In this document: piece after piece, positions 1 through 4,868 of the stretch
Numbering within the stretch: the stretch's first letter is position 1
Layout: each line of letters opens with the position of its first letter
Assembly: GCA_034721855.1 (NCBI GenBank)
Contig: JAYENB010000322.1
Span: forward strand, 1-7,052
Length of the DNA: 7,052 nt
Source of the DNA: JAQIBY01 sp034721855
GTDB taxonomy: Bacteria > Bacteroidota > Bacteroidia > Bacteroidales > ML635J-15
Direction of reading: 5' to 3'
Translations under genes and position numbers: made by a program
The notes under the pieces: generated by a model
What the model saw: the letters and a program-made list of their open reading frames with translations, nothing else
What the model was told of the DNA's origin: nothing
Database searches by the model: none

Positions 1-292
1 GAAAAAAATAATTAGTTATACAGCCACCTTTATTGTTTTTAATGTTCAATAAATAAATAAAAATAAATCAAAAATTAAAATATGGTAGTGTCCTACTTTC
101 ATAACAAAGTTAATCATTGGGGGTTAGGATTTAGGAAAAGTTTCCCTCCTAAAACATAACCATTAGTTATTATCAAGGAGATCCGATGTTGAAATCATGT
201 TAGTTTTACACTTAAATTTGTCGTTCATTCTGGGTTAAAAATTGTGATTTTATTCAAGGGCATCATGATTTTGAGAATTTTTGTAAAAATAT
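1..292. other. Non-coding region upstream of the L28 operon
   Basis: No open reading frame with recognisable similarity is seen on either strand. The stretch is AT-rich, with A/T-only runs near 45-80. It contains an imperfect hairpin at 122-161 and a strong Shine-Dalgarno-like AAGGAG (175-180) five bases before an ATG (186) that opens a frame of only five codons. These could be the decayed edge of a lost gene or insertion. No transposase remnant can be identified. Confidence 0.5.
122..161. repeat. Two-stage imperfect hairpin
   Basis: The outer arms GGTTA (122-126) and TAACC (157-161) and the inner arms TTTAGGA (130-136) and TCCTAAA (147-153) are exact complements. They are separated by a 3x3 internal loop and closed by a 10-base loop (137-146). 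There is no T-run after it on the plus strand, so it does not look like an intrinsic terminator for plus-strand transcription. It may be a structured RNA element or a decayed element end. Its function is unknown. Confidence 0.45.
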
Positions 293-323
293 TTTGTTTT
301 TAATAAAAATAATCCGATATTTG
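293..323 (+). promoter_or_regulatory. Bacteroidota-type promoter for rpmB-rpmG-DUF4295
   Basis: TTTG at 293-296 and GATATTTG at 316-323 are separated by 19 bases. They match the Bacteroidota primary-sigma consensus TTTG-N19-TAnnTTTG with one mismatch in the -7 box. Transcription would start near 329-331, about 20 bases before the rpmB ATG. That leaves a short A-rich leader without a clear Shine-Dalgarno, which is common in this phylum. Confidence 0.6.
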
Positions 324-350
324 CAATCCGAAATTTATAAAAAAAATAGC

Positions 351-593
351 ATGGCAAAGATATGTCAAATCACCGGAAAGAAAGCGATTGTGGGAAACAG
401 CATCTCTCACTCCAAAACACATACGAAACGCAGGTTTAATGTTAATTTGTCAAAACGTAAGTTTTTCCTGGAAGAAGAAGACCGCTGGATTGAGCTGATG
501 GTTTCCAATAAGGCCGTACGAGTGATCAATAAAATCGGTTTAAACAAGGCACTAAAGAAGGCCAAAACAAAAGGATACATAACCAAGTATTAA
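351..593 (+). CDS. rpmB: 50S ribosomal protein L28
   Basis: This encodes an 80-residue, highly basic protein of the large ribosomal subunit. The N-terminal CQITGKKAIVGNSISHSK stretch, the following basic segment (HTKRRFNVNL), the KFFLEEEDRWIELMVS segment and a lysine-rich tail are characteristic of bacterial L28 of the Bacteroidota type. The frame is open back to a TTG at 294, but the ATG at 351 gives the family-typical MAKICQITGKK start and fits the promoter at 293-323, so I chose it. Only one cysteine (C5) is present, so it lacks the four-cysteine zinc site found in some L28 proteins. It is followed after 15 bases by rpmG, in the usual L28-L33 order, and is likely co-transcribed with rpmG and the DUF4295 gene. 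Confidence 0.95.
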   Translation: MAKICQITGKKAIVGNSISHSKTHTKRRFNVNLSKRKFFLEEEDRWIELMVSNKAVRVINKIGLNKALKKAKTKGYITKY

Positions 594-595
594 AA

Positions 596-600
596 AGGAG
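596..600 (+). promoter_or_regulatory. Shine-Dalgarno of rpmG
   Basis: AGGAG ends eight bases before the rpmG ATG at 609. It is one of the few clear Shine-Dalgarno sequences in the window; most starts here have only A-rich leaders, as is usual in Bacteroidota. It lies in the 15-base gap after the rpmB stop and supports the rpmG start. Confidence 0.6.
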
Positions 601-608
601 TTTTAATT

Positions 609-797
609 ATGGGTAAAAAATCAAAAGGTGACAGAGTTCAGGTAATACTTGAATGTACAGAACAAAAAAAGTCCGGTAAACCCGGGATGTCACGGTATAT
701 CACAACCAAAAACAGGAAGAATACCACCAGTAGGATGGAGTTGAAAAAATACAACCCCATTTTGAGGAAAGTAACCGTTCATAAAGAAATTAAATAA
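609..797 (+). CDS. rpmG: 50S ribosomal protein L33
   Basis: This encodes a 62-residue basic protein of the large ribosomal subunit. The segments GDRVQVILECTE, SRYITTKNRKNTTSRMELKKYNP and ILRKVTVHKE are near-textbook L33 for Bacteroidota, and the length is normal. The ATG at 609 is supported by AGGAG eight bases upstream. There is a single cysteine (C16), so this is the zinc-free (C-) type of L33, matching the zinc-free L28 upstream. That pairing suggests this locus encodes the zinc-independent versions. Whether a second, zinc-binding pair exists elsewhere in the genome cannot be seen here. The DUF4295 gene begins nine bases after the stop. Confidence 0.95.
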   Translation: MGKKSKGDRVQVILECTEQKKSGKPGMSRYITTKNRKNTTSRMELKKYNPILRKVTVHKEIK

Positions 798-806
798 ATA
801 TTTGAT

Positions 807-968
807 ATGGCTAAAAAGACAGTTGCAACGCTAAAATCAGGAAAAGGGAAAGAATTTGCCCGTGTCATTAAGATGGAGAAATCTAAAAAGACAGGTGCTT
901 ATTTTTTTAAGGACGACATTGTTAATAGCGAACATGTGAAAGATTTTTTTGCTGGTACGAAGAAGTAA
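807..968 (+). CDS. DUF4295 family small basic protein
   Basis: This encodes 53 residues, from MAKKTVATLKSGKGKEFARV to a C-terminus ending KDFFAGTKK. It resembles the Bacteroidota-specific DUF4295 family, whose gene sits directly after rpmG in many members of the phylum. About a quarter of the residues are lysine, with the conserved-looking core KTGAYFFKDDIVNSEHVKDFF. There is no signal peptide or membrane segment. The gene follows rpmG by nine bases with no promoter or terminator between them, and the operon ends in the intrinsic terminator at 1027-1063. Its function is unknown. The position inside a ribosomal operon and the charge suggest a ribosome-associated protein, but that is inference. 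The ATG at 807 has no strong Shine-Dalgarno. Confidence 0.88.
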   Translation: MAKKTVATLKSGKGKEFARVIKMEKSKKTGAYFFKDDIVNSEHVKDFFAGTKK

Positions 969-984
969 ATGAAATGTGAATTAT

Positions 985-1011
985 TACCTTAATTCCTGCG
1001 GCTTTAAGGTA
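985..1011. repeat. 8-bp inverted repeat after the ribosomal operon
   Basis: TACCTTAA (985-992) and TTAAGGTA (1004-1011) are exact complements around an 11-base loop. The hairpin lies between the DUF4295 stop codon and the main terminator. It may protect the mRNA 3' end or help termination. It has no T-run of its own. Confidence 0.5.
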
Positions 1012-1026
1012 TTGAGAGGACGATAT

Positions 1027-1063
1027 AGCACCCTTCGATTCCGGAGGCGTGCTTTTTTATTTT
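1027..1063 (+). terminator. Intrinsic terminator of rpmB-rpmG-DUF4295
   Basis: The arms at 1027-1037 and 1042-1053 form an 11-bp stem with one bulged C (1048), one G-T pair and the 4-base loop ATTC (1038-1041). A T-rich tract (six T, then A, then four T) follows directly. This is the expected form of a Rho-independent terminator and marks the end of the ribosomal operon about 60 bases after its last stop codon. Confidence 0.85.
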
Positions 1064-1213
1064 AACCTCAGGTCTTAAAAATAGTATCTGTTTTAACGCA
1101 TACATTTTTTGCAGCTAAGACGCAAGGAAATGAAAAATAAAATAAATTGCCCAGCTAAACAATTAAAAACGGTTGCGATATGTATTATTTCTTAAAACCC
1201 CGACATTTCATAA

Positions 1214-1258
1214 GTAACCGATTTTAACCATTATTAACATTTTTTAACCGTTGTTAAC
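1214..1258. repeat. Five (T/G)TAAC motifs at exact 10-base spacing
   Basis: GTAAC starts at 1214 and TTAAC starts at 1224, 1234, 1244 and 1254. Every step is exactly 10 bases, close to one helical turn. Four of the five are followed by another C (not the 1234 copy). The array leads directly into the inverted repeat at 1252-1287. It resembles a phased binding-site array for an unknown regulator on one face of the DNA, or a locally duplicated AT-rich spacer. Confidence 0.55.
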
Positions 1259-1287
1259 CCCGTAGAAAATTTTCAACGGGGTTAACA
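1252..1287. promoter_or_regulatory. 12-bp inverted repeat, possible operator of ftsY
   Basis: TGTTAACCCCGT (1252-1263) and ACGGGGTTAACA (1276-1287) are perfect inverted copies. The 12-base spacer holds the palindrome GAAAATTTTC, so the symmetry runs almost through the centre. The right arm covers the position where the -33 element of the ftsY promoter would be. It could be an operator for a dimeric regulator. It could also fold as a hairpin, but it lies upstream of the expected transcription start and has no T-run. Confidence 0.55.
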
Positions 1288-1306
1288 GTTCAATTTACAA
1301 ATTTTA

Positions 1307-1314
1307 TAACTTTG
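1307..1314 (+). promoter_or_regulatory. -7 box of the probable ftsY promoter
   Basis: TAACTTTG is a perfect match to the Bacteroidota -7 consensus TAnnTTTG. No good TTTG is found 19-21 bases upstream (about 1282-1290), where the inverted-repeat arm lies, so the promoter may depend on an activator or be weak. Transcription would start near 1320, about 105 bases before the ftsY ATG. Confidence 0.55.
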
Positions 1315-1322
1315 CGCCCGAT

Positions 1323-1352
1323 ATCAACAAGAGGTTGCAACCTCTTGTTGAT
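1323..1352. repeat. 30-bp perfect palindrome in the ftsY leader
   Basis: The sequence from 1323 to 1352 equals its own reverse complement, with the centre at 1337/1338 (TTGCAA). In RNA it would fold into a 13-bp stem with a 4-base loop that starts a few bases after the expected transcript 5' end. Possible roles are a 5'-end stabilising stem-loop, a repressor operator or an attenuator. There is no T-run after it, so a plain terminator is less likely. Confidence 0.7.
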
Positions 1353-1378
1353 TAAAATTTTGCAACCTTACCTGGCGT

Positions 1379-1396
1379 AAGACGGGTCTCCGTCTT
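1379..1396. repeat. Small hairpin before the ftsY start
   Basis: AAGACGG (1379-1385) and CCGTCTT (1390-1396) are exact complements around the 4-base loop GTCT. The hairpin sits 30 bases upstream of the ftsY ATG, leaving an unstructured A-rich ribosome-landing region (1409-1425). Confidence 0.45.
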
Positions 1397-1425
1397 TGCG
1401 GTGAGTAATTAAAAAAAACAAAAAC

Positions 1426-2379
1426 ATGGCTCTATTTGGTATTTTTAATAAAAACAGCGAAAAAGACCTGGATAAAGGCCTTGAAAAAACCAGGGAAAAT
1501 GTGTTTAAAAAACTGGGCAGGGTTGTAGTAGGCAAGTCCAGGATTGATGCTGATGTGTTGGATGAACTTGAGGAAGTATTGATTTCTTCTGATGTGGGCG
1601 TGGATACCACCATCAAGATTATTGACCGCATCGAAGCACGTGTCAAACGCGATAAATACCTGAATGCCTCTGAATTGAACAACATTTTAAAAGAAGAAAT
1701 TGCTGCTTTACTTTCAGAAAATCAAACCCAGGAATTTAAAGACTGGCAATTGCCATTTTCAGACAGGCCTTATGTTATCATGGTTGTAGGTGTCAACGGC
1801 GTGGGAAAAACCACCACCATTGGTAAACTGGCACATCAATTCAAAAAAGCAGGAAAATCTGTGTTGTTGGGAGCTGCTGACACCTTCAGGGCTGCTGCCA
1901 TTGAACAACTCGAAATATGGGCCGAAAGGGTAGAGGTGCCGCTGATAAAACAAAAAATGGGATCTGATCCCGCTTCTGTGGCTTACGATACCTTAAGCTC
2001 TGCCATCAGCGATAACAAAGATGTGGTGATCATTGATACGGCCGGACGTCTGCACAACAAGAAAAACCTGATGAATGAACTTGGTAAGGTAAAGCGTGTC
2101 ATGAAAAAACTCATCCCTGATGCCCCGGACGAAGTGTTGCTGGTTATTGACGGCTCCACCGGTCAAAATGCTTTTGAACAAGCCAAACAATTTGTCAGCG
2201 TCACGGAAGTGAATGCCCTGGCTGTCACCAAACTTGATGGCACAGCCAAAGGGGGCGTGGTCATCGGTATTTCTGACCAGTTTAATGTGCCTGTGAAATA
2301 CATTGGCGTGGGAGAAGGCAAGGACCATCTTCAACTCTTTGATAAAAAAGCCTTTGTGGATTCCCTTTTTAGTGAGTGA
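1426..2379 (+). CDS. ftsY: Signal recognition particle receptor FtsY
   Basis: FtsY is the SRP GTPase that docks ribosome-nascent chain-SRP complexes at the inner membrane for co-translational insertion. The 317-residue protein has a short helical N-domain (about 1-100) and then the NG GTPase domain. Visible motifs are the P-loop GVNGVGKTT (122-130), DTFRAAA (152-158), DTAGR (204-208), TKLDG (268-272) with GTAKGG, and the C-terminal GVGEGKDHLQLFD (294-306, more often GEGIDDLxxF). The long acidic A-domain of the E. coli protein is absent, as is usual in Bacteroidota; the N-terminus MALFGIFNKN may serve as an amphipathic membrane anchor. The ATG at 1426 follows an A-rich leader and gives the family-typical start. 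The gene lies downstream of L28-L33-DUF4295 as expected for the phylum, but a terminator separates them and it has its own promoter region. Confidence 0.97.
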   Translation: MALFGIFNKNSEKDLDKGLEKTRENVFKKLGRVVVGKSRIDADVLDELEEVLISSDVGVDTTIKIIDRIEARVKRDKYLNASELNNILKEEIAALLSENQTQEFKDWQLPFSDRPYVIMVVGVNGVGKTTTIGKLAHQFKKAGKSVLLGAADTFRAAAIEQLEIWAERVEVPLIKQKMGSDPASVAYDTLSSAISDNKDVVIIDTAGRLHNKKNLMNELGKVKRVMKKLIPDAPDEVLLVIDGSTGQNAFEQAKQFVSVTEVNALAVTKLDGTAKGGVVIGISDQFNVPVKYIGVGEGKDHLQLFDKKAFVDSLFSE

Positions 2380-2580
2380 CGCGTTTTCGTGCTGATGGAA
2401 AAAAGTGCCAAGCCTCAATCCTCAAACGTTGGAATTATTAAAAGGCCTTATGAAGCTCAAGCCGCAACCAACGGATATATCACAACAGCTCATAATGTAT
2501 GCCTTTCAATTCAAAAATACCGAAAGTATTTTTATAGCGTGTAGAAAAATTGTTGACTTTTGGTTTTTAATAGCAGCGGG

Positions 2581-2611
2581 ACAGCACGGAACTGTAGTTT
2601 CAGTCCGTTGT
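2581..2611. repeat. Bulged hairpin upstream of the toxin-antitoxin genes
   Basis: ACGGA (2586-2590) pairs with TCCGT (2604-2608). After one bulged A, CTG (2592-2594) pairs with CAG (2601-2603), leaving a TAGTTT loop. The outer ACA (2581-2583) can pair with TGT (2609-2611) if GC is bulged. It could terminate or pause ftsY transcription, but there is no T-run. Confidence 0.4.
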
Positions 2612-2652
2612 AACACATAATGAAAATCTGTCGGGTGTGTTGGAAAAATTAT

Positions 2653-2660
2653 TAAATTTG
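2653..2660 (+). promoter_or_regulatory. Possible -7 box of the toxin-antitoxin operon
   Basis: TAAATTTG matches TAnnTTTG exactly, 14 bases before the antitoxin ATG. No matching -33 TTTG is seen at the usual distance, and the leader would be under 10 bases. The promoter is therefore only tentative and could lie further upstream. Confidence 0.3.
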
Positions 2661-2674
2661 TAAAAAAAGGAAAA

Positions 2675-2917
2675 ATGAATGCGAAAGAATTAAAAAGAAG
2701 TTTTCATAATTTGGTAGATAACATTGAAAATGAGAGTTTATTGATGAATTTCTACGAATTAATGAAAAATAGGACATACGGTAGAGATTGTAAATTATGG
2801 AGCAGATTATCTTTGAAAGAACAGGAATCATTGCTTCATATCCTTGAGGAAACAAAAAATCCGGACAATGTCATCAGCCATTCCAAAATGAAAAAGAAAC
2901 ATGAAAAATGGCTTTAG
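2675..2917 (+). CDS. Probable antitoxin of a type II toxin-antitoxin module
   Basis: This encodes an 80-residue, predicted mostly helical protein with mixed charge, including the core ELMKNRTYGRDCKLWSRLS and a C-terminal tail ending MKKKHEKWL. It has no classical DNA-binding domain that I can name. Proteins of this shape (a helical N-terminus, a LW..LS..E... segment and a final KxHxKWL) precede RelE/ParE-like toxins in many Bacteroidota and are annotated as hypothetical or antitoxin. The ATG at 2675 has AAGGA just upstream. The gene overlaps the toxin start by ten bases, so the two are translationally coupled with the antitoxin first, the usual order. It presumably binds and neutralises the toxin, and may repress its own operon. 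The assignment rests mainly on the partner gene. Confidence 0.7.
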   Translation: MNAKELKRSFHNLVDNIENESLLMNFYELMKNRTYGRDCKLWSRLSLKEQESLLHILEETKNPDNVISHSKMKKKHEKWL

Positions 2918-3204
2918 AAATAGAATGGTCAAATAAGGCGGATAAGAAGTTCGATAAAATTCTGGATTATCTTTTGGATAATTGGGGGGAAAATGCAACC
3001 AAAGTTTTTGTTAAAAAGGGATATGATTTTTTGGATATATTGGTAGAATTCCCACAAATTGGTTCCATAGAGCATTATGAAAAAGGAATAAGGGGATTTA
3101 CGATTCTGAAACAAATTAATGTTTTTTATAAACTGAGAGGGAACAAAATCATTCTGTTAGATTTTTTTGATAACAGGAAAGACCCTGCTAAAAAGAGGTT
3201 TTAA
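2908..3204 (+). CDS. RelE/ParE-family toxin
   Basis: This encodes 98 residues of the RelE/ParE toxin superfamily. Family features visible are the N-terminal strand and helix LEIEWSNKADKKFDKILDYL (3-22), the EFPQIGS turn (47-53), IRGF (61-64), the strand NVFYKLRGNKIILLDFFDNR (71-90) and the basic C-terminus DPAKKRF. RelE members cleave mRNA on the ribosome and ParE members poison gyrase. The NRxDPxK ending fits the general superfamily and does not decide between them. The length is normal and the frame intact, so the toxin is probably functional. The ATG at 2908 lies inside the antitoxin gene (10-base overlap). The module occupies the convergent gap between ftsY and the PAP2 gene, which suggests it was inserted there. 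Confidence 0.88.
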   Translation: MALEIEWSNKADKKFDKILDYLLDNWGENATKVFVKKGYDFLDILVEFPQIGSIEHYEKGIRGFTILKQINVFYKLRGNKIILLDFFDNRKDPAKKRF

Positions 3205-3279
3205 ATGAGTTACGTGTTAAAAACGAACTAATCTAACAGCACATAATGCCAAAATTGAACCCAAAGCTTACCCATAATA

Positions 3280-3879
3280 TCATGTGCCGGATATATACAA
3301 CGGCTCATAATGATAGGCATGCTTCCACGCTGATGGCAGCAAGCGGTACAGTTGCCAGGCAATGTAGCCGCATAATACACCAAGCAACGCACCACCAAGG
3401 ATGTCACCGGGATAATGTACGCCCAGGTATATCCTGGAAAAAGAAACCAACGCAGCCCAGATAAAAATGGCGATGACATACCAACGTTTTTTGATGAGCA
3501 ACGAACTGATGGTAGCCAGCCCAAAGGTATTGGCTGCATGCGACGACACGAAACCATACATCCCGCCACGGTAATTATTGACGGTATGTATCAAATGCTG
3601 TATTTCCTGGTTGTGTGTCGGCCGGTACCGTTCAAACACTTCTTTGAAGGCATGCACAGAAATCTGGTCTGTCAGGCCGAAAGTCAGCATCATGGTTAGT
3701 ATCCAGAACACACTGCGCCAGCCGGCTATACGTATGCTGAAAATCATGATAAACACATACAGGGGTATCCACACATATTTATCGCTCAAAAACCACATGA
3801 TGCTGTCAACAACCGGGTTGTTCAAGCTATTGAAAAACAGCAGCAATTGGCGGTCCAGTGTTTCGAGGAATTCTATCAT
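3280..3879 (-). CDS. PAP2-family membrane phosphatase
   Basis: This is a 199-residue integral membrane phosphatase of the type 2 phosphatidic acid phosphatase superfamily. It is likely to act on phosphatidic acid, phosphatidylglycerol phosphate or undecaprenyl diphosphate at the inner membrane; the substrate cannot be told from sequence. All three catalytic motifs are present: KEVFERYRP (79-87), SSHAAN (112-117, the PSGH-type motif with the catalytic His114) and SRIYLGVHYPGD (148-159, with His155 as nucleophile). Hydrophobic segments lie near 38-58, 60-75, 117-130, 133-148 and 158-178. The ATG (3879-3877) overlaps the obgE stop in an ATGA arrangement, so it is translationally coupled to obgE and probably the last gene of the adk-obgE-PAP2 unit. 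The protein ends in a short polar tail, YEPLYISGT. Confidence 0.92.
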   Translation of the reverse strand: MIEFLETLDRQLLLFFNSLNNPVVDSIMWFLSDKYVWIPLYVFIMIFSIRIAGWRSVFWILTMMLTFGLTDQISVHAFKEVFERYRPTHNQEIQHLIHTVNNYRGGMYGFVSSHAANTFGLATISSLLIKKRWYVIAIFIWAALVSFSRIYLGVHYPGDILGGALLGVLCGYIAWQLYRLLPSAWKHAYHYEPLYISGT

Positions 3880-4865
3880 TGGTTGAGTTTTTTCCAGATG
3901 TTATCTTTCATTGTTTCAATGCCTGTTTGCGCTATGGATGAGATAAACACATGATCTACATCCGGGATGTCTTTGAGCAGCATCCCTTCAAGTTCTTTAT
4001 CCAGCAGGTCGGATTTTGTGACAGCGAGCAAACGGCTTTTGTCAAGCAATTCCGGGTTGTGTTTTTTCAATTCATTCAGTAAAACATCGTATTCCTGTGA
4101 TATGCTGTTGGTATCAGCGGGAATCATGAACAAAAGCATTGAATTGCGCTCAATATGCCTGAGAAAACGCAGCCCCAGCCCTTTGCCTTCGGAAGCACCT
4201 TCGATGATCCCGGGGATATCGGCCATGACAAAAGATTTCCCGTTGCGGTAAGAAACAATTCCCAGATTAGGAGTGATGGTAGTAAACGGATAATCTGCTA
4301 CTTTTGGTTTTGCAGCCGATATGCTGGCAAGCAGCGTGGATTTTCCTGCATTGGGGAAGCCCACCAGCCCGACATCAGCAAGCACTTTAAGCTCAAGAAT
4401 CACCCATGATTCCTGTGCGGGGATGCCGGGTTGGGCATAGCGTGGTGACTGGTTTGTGCTGGATTTGAAATGTGTATTTCCCAGGCCGCCTTTACCGCCT
4501 TCAAGCAAAATTTCTTCCTGTCCGTCTTCAAGGATTTCCAGCAATTTTTCTCCGGTTTCTGCATTTCTAACAATGGTACCGGGGGGCACTTCAATGACAA
4601 TGTCTTTCCCTGTAACTCCGGATTTTTGTGCTGATCCGCCAGGTGCTCCGTTCCCGGCAAAATGGTGTTTGTTGTATTTCAAATGCAGCAATGTCCAGCG
4701 GTGTTTTGATCCTTTTAAAATAATATGTCCGCCACGGCCACCATCACCACCATCGGGTCCCCCTTTGGGCTCAAATTTCTCACGACGAAAATGACGTGAT
4801 CCGGCGCCTCCTTTTCCCGAGCGACAGAATATTTTCACATAATCAATAAAATTGGGATTGCTCAT
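3876..4865 (-). CDS. obgE: Obg-family ribosome-associated GTPase
   Basis: Obg (CgtA) is an essential GTPase that binds the 50S subunit and links late ribosome assembly to nucleotide status and the stringent response. The 329-residue protein shows the glycine-rich Obg fold (about 1-158, with GPDGGDGGRGG and GGKGGLGN) and then the G domain: GFPNAGKST (169-177), PFTT (193-196, switch I), DIPG (216-219), TKSD (283-286, replacing the canonical NKxD) and SSIAQTG (309-315). The short C-terminal domain of the E. coli or B. subtilis protein is absent, typical for this phylum. The ATG is three bases after the adk stop; AAGG within the last adk codons may serve as its ribosome-binding site. It is co-transcribed with adk, and its stop overlaps the PAP2 start. 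Confidence 0.96.
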   Translation of the reverse strand: MSNPNFIDYVKIFCRSGKGGAGSRHFRREKFEPKGGPDGGDGGRGGHIILKGSKHRWTLLHLKYNKHHFAGNGAPGGSAQKSGVTGKDIVIEVPPGTIVRNAETGEKLLEILEDGQEEILLEGGKGGLGNTHFKSSTNQSPRYAQPGIPAQESWVILELKVLADVGLVGFPNAGKSTLLASISAAKPKVADYPFTTITPNLGIVSYRNGKSFVMADIPGIIEGASEGKGLGLRFLRHIERNSMLLFMIPADTNSISQEYDVLLNELKKHNPELLDKSRLLAVTKSDLLDKELEGMLLKDIPDVDHVFISSIAQTGIETMKDNIWKKLNQ

Positions 4866-4868
4866 TGC

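Larger units (their letters stand above)
1064..1425. other. Regulatory gap upstream of ftsY
   Basis: These 362 bases contain no gene that I can support. The first half (1064-1210) is featureless AT-rich DNA. The second half is unusually organised. From left to right it holds a phased TTAAC array (1214-1258), a 12-bp inverted repeat (1252-1287), a -7 promoter box (1307-1314), a 30-bp palindrome (1323-1352) and a 7-bp hairpin (1379-1396). The 9-base sequence TTGCAACCT occurs at 1335 and again at 1360, so the downstream copy could compete for pairing with the left arm of the palindrome. Confidence 0.7.
2380..2674. other. Gap between ftsY and the toxin-antitoxin module
   Basis: No gene here is convincing. 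Two overlapping plus-strand frames exist: one from ATG 2395 to 2544 (49 residues, containing NVGIIKRPYEAQAATNGYIT) and one from GTG 2405 to 2620 (71 residues, containing LNPQTLELLKGLMKLKPQP). Neither has a ribosome-binding site or a family I recognise, and at most one could be real. A hairpin with bulges occupies 2581-2611. In related genomes as I remember them, rimO follows ftsY; nothing resembling its radical-SAM CxxxCxxC motif is seen here, so this may be a rearranged site. Confidence 0.5.

Noticed and set aside
66..120. Possible insertion-sequence end around GGTAGTGTCCTAC
   Set aside because: It looks vaguely like a terminal repeat, but no matching second end, transposase or target duplication is visible in the window.
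294..350. Upstream TTG start for L28
   Set aside because: It would lie within the predicted promoter and add 19 residues absent from L28. The ATG at 351 gives the standard start.
1031..1053. TTCGATTCC resembling a tRNA T-loop
   Set aside because: The flanking bases pair as a simple hairpin followed by a T-run, and there is no acceptor, D or anticodon arm in the surrounding sequence. It is the operon terminator.
1993..2418. Long minus-strand frames within ftsY (1993-2418, 1759-1953, 1368-1685)
   Set aside because: They are antisense to a strongly conserved GTPase gene, have no recognisable family and no start signals. They are shadows of the real codons.
3231..3248. ATCTAAC as an integron attC core site
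   Set aside because: It fits RYYYAAC, but no GTTRRRY partner lies at a suitable distance, and no integrase or cassette series is seen.
3415..3886. Plus-strand frames opposite the PAP2 gene (3415-3699, 3578-3886)
   Set aside because: The minus-strand PAP2 frame has all three catalytic motifs and is coupled to obgE; the opposite frames have no family features.
4456..4794. Plus-strand frames opposite obgE and adk (4456-4794, 3967-4251, 4155-4409, 5803-6075, 5572-5760)
   Set aside because: Proline- and serine-rich translations here reflect the complementary strand of glycine-rich Obg and Adk motifs. Both real genes are intact on the minus strand.
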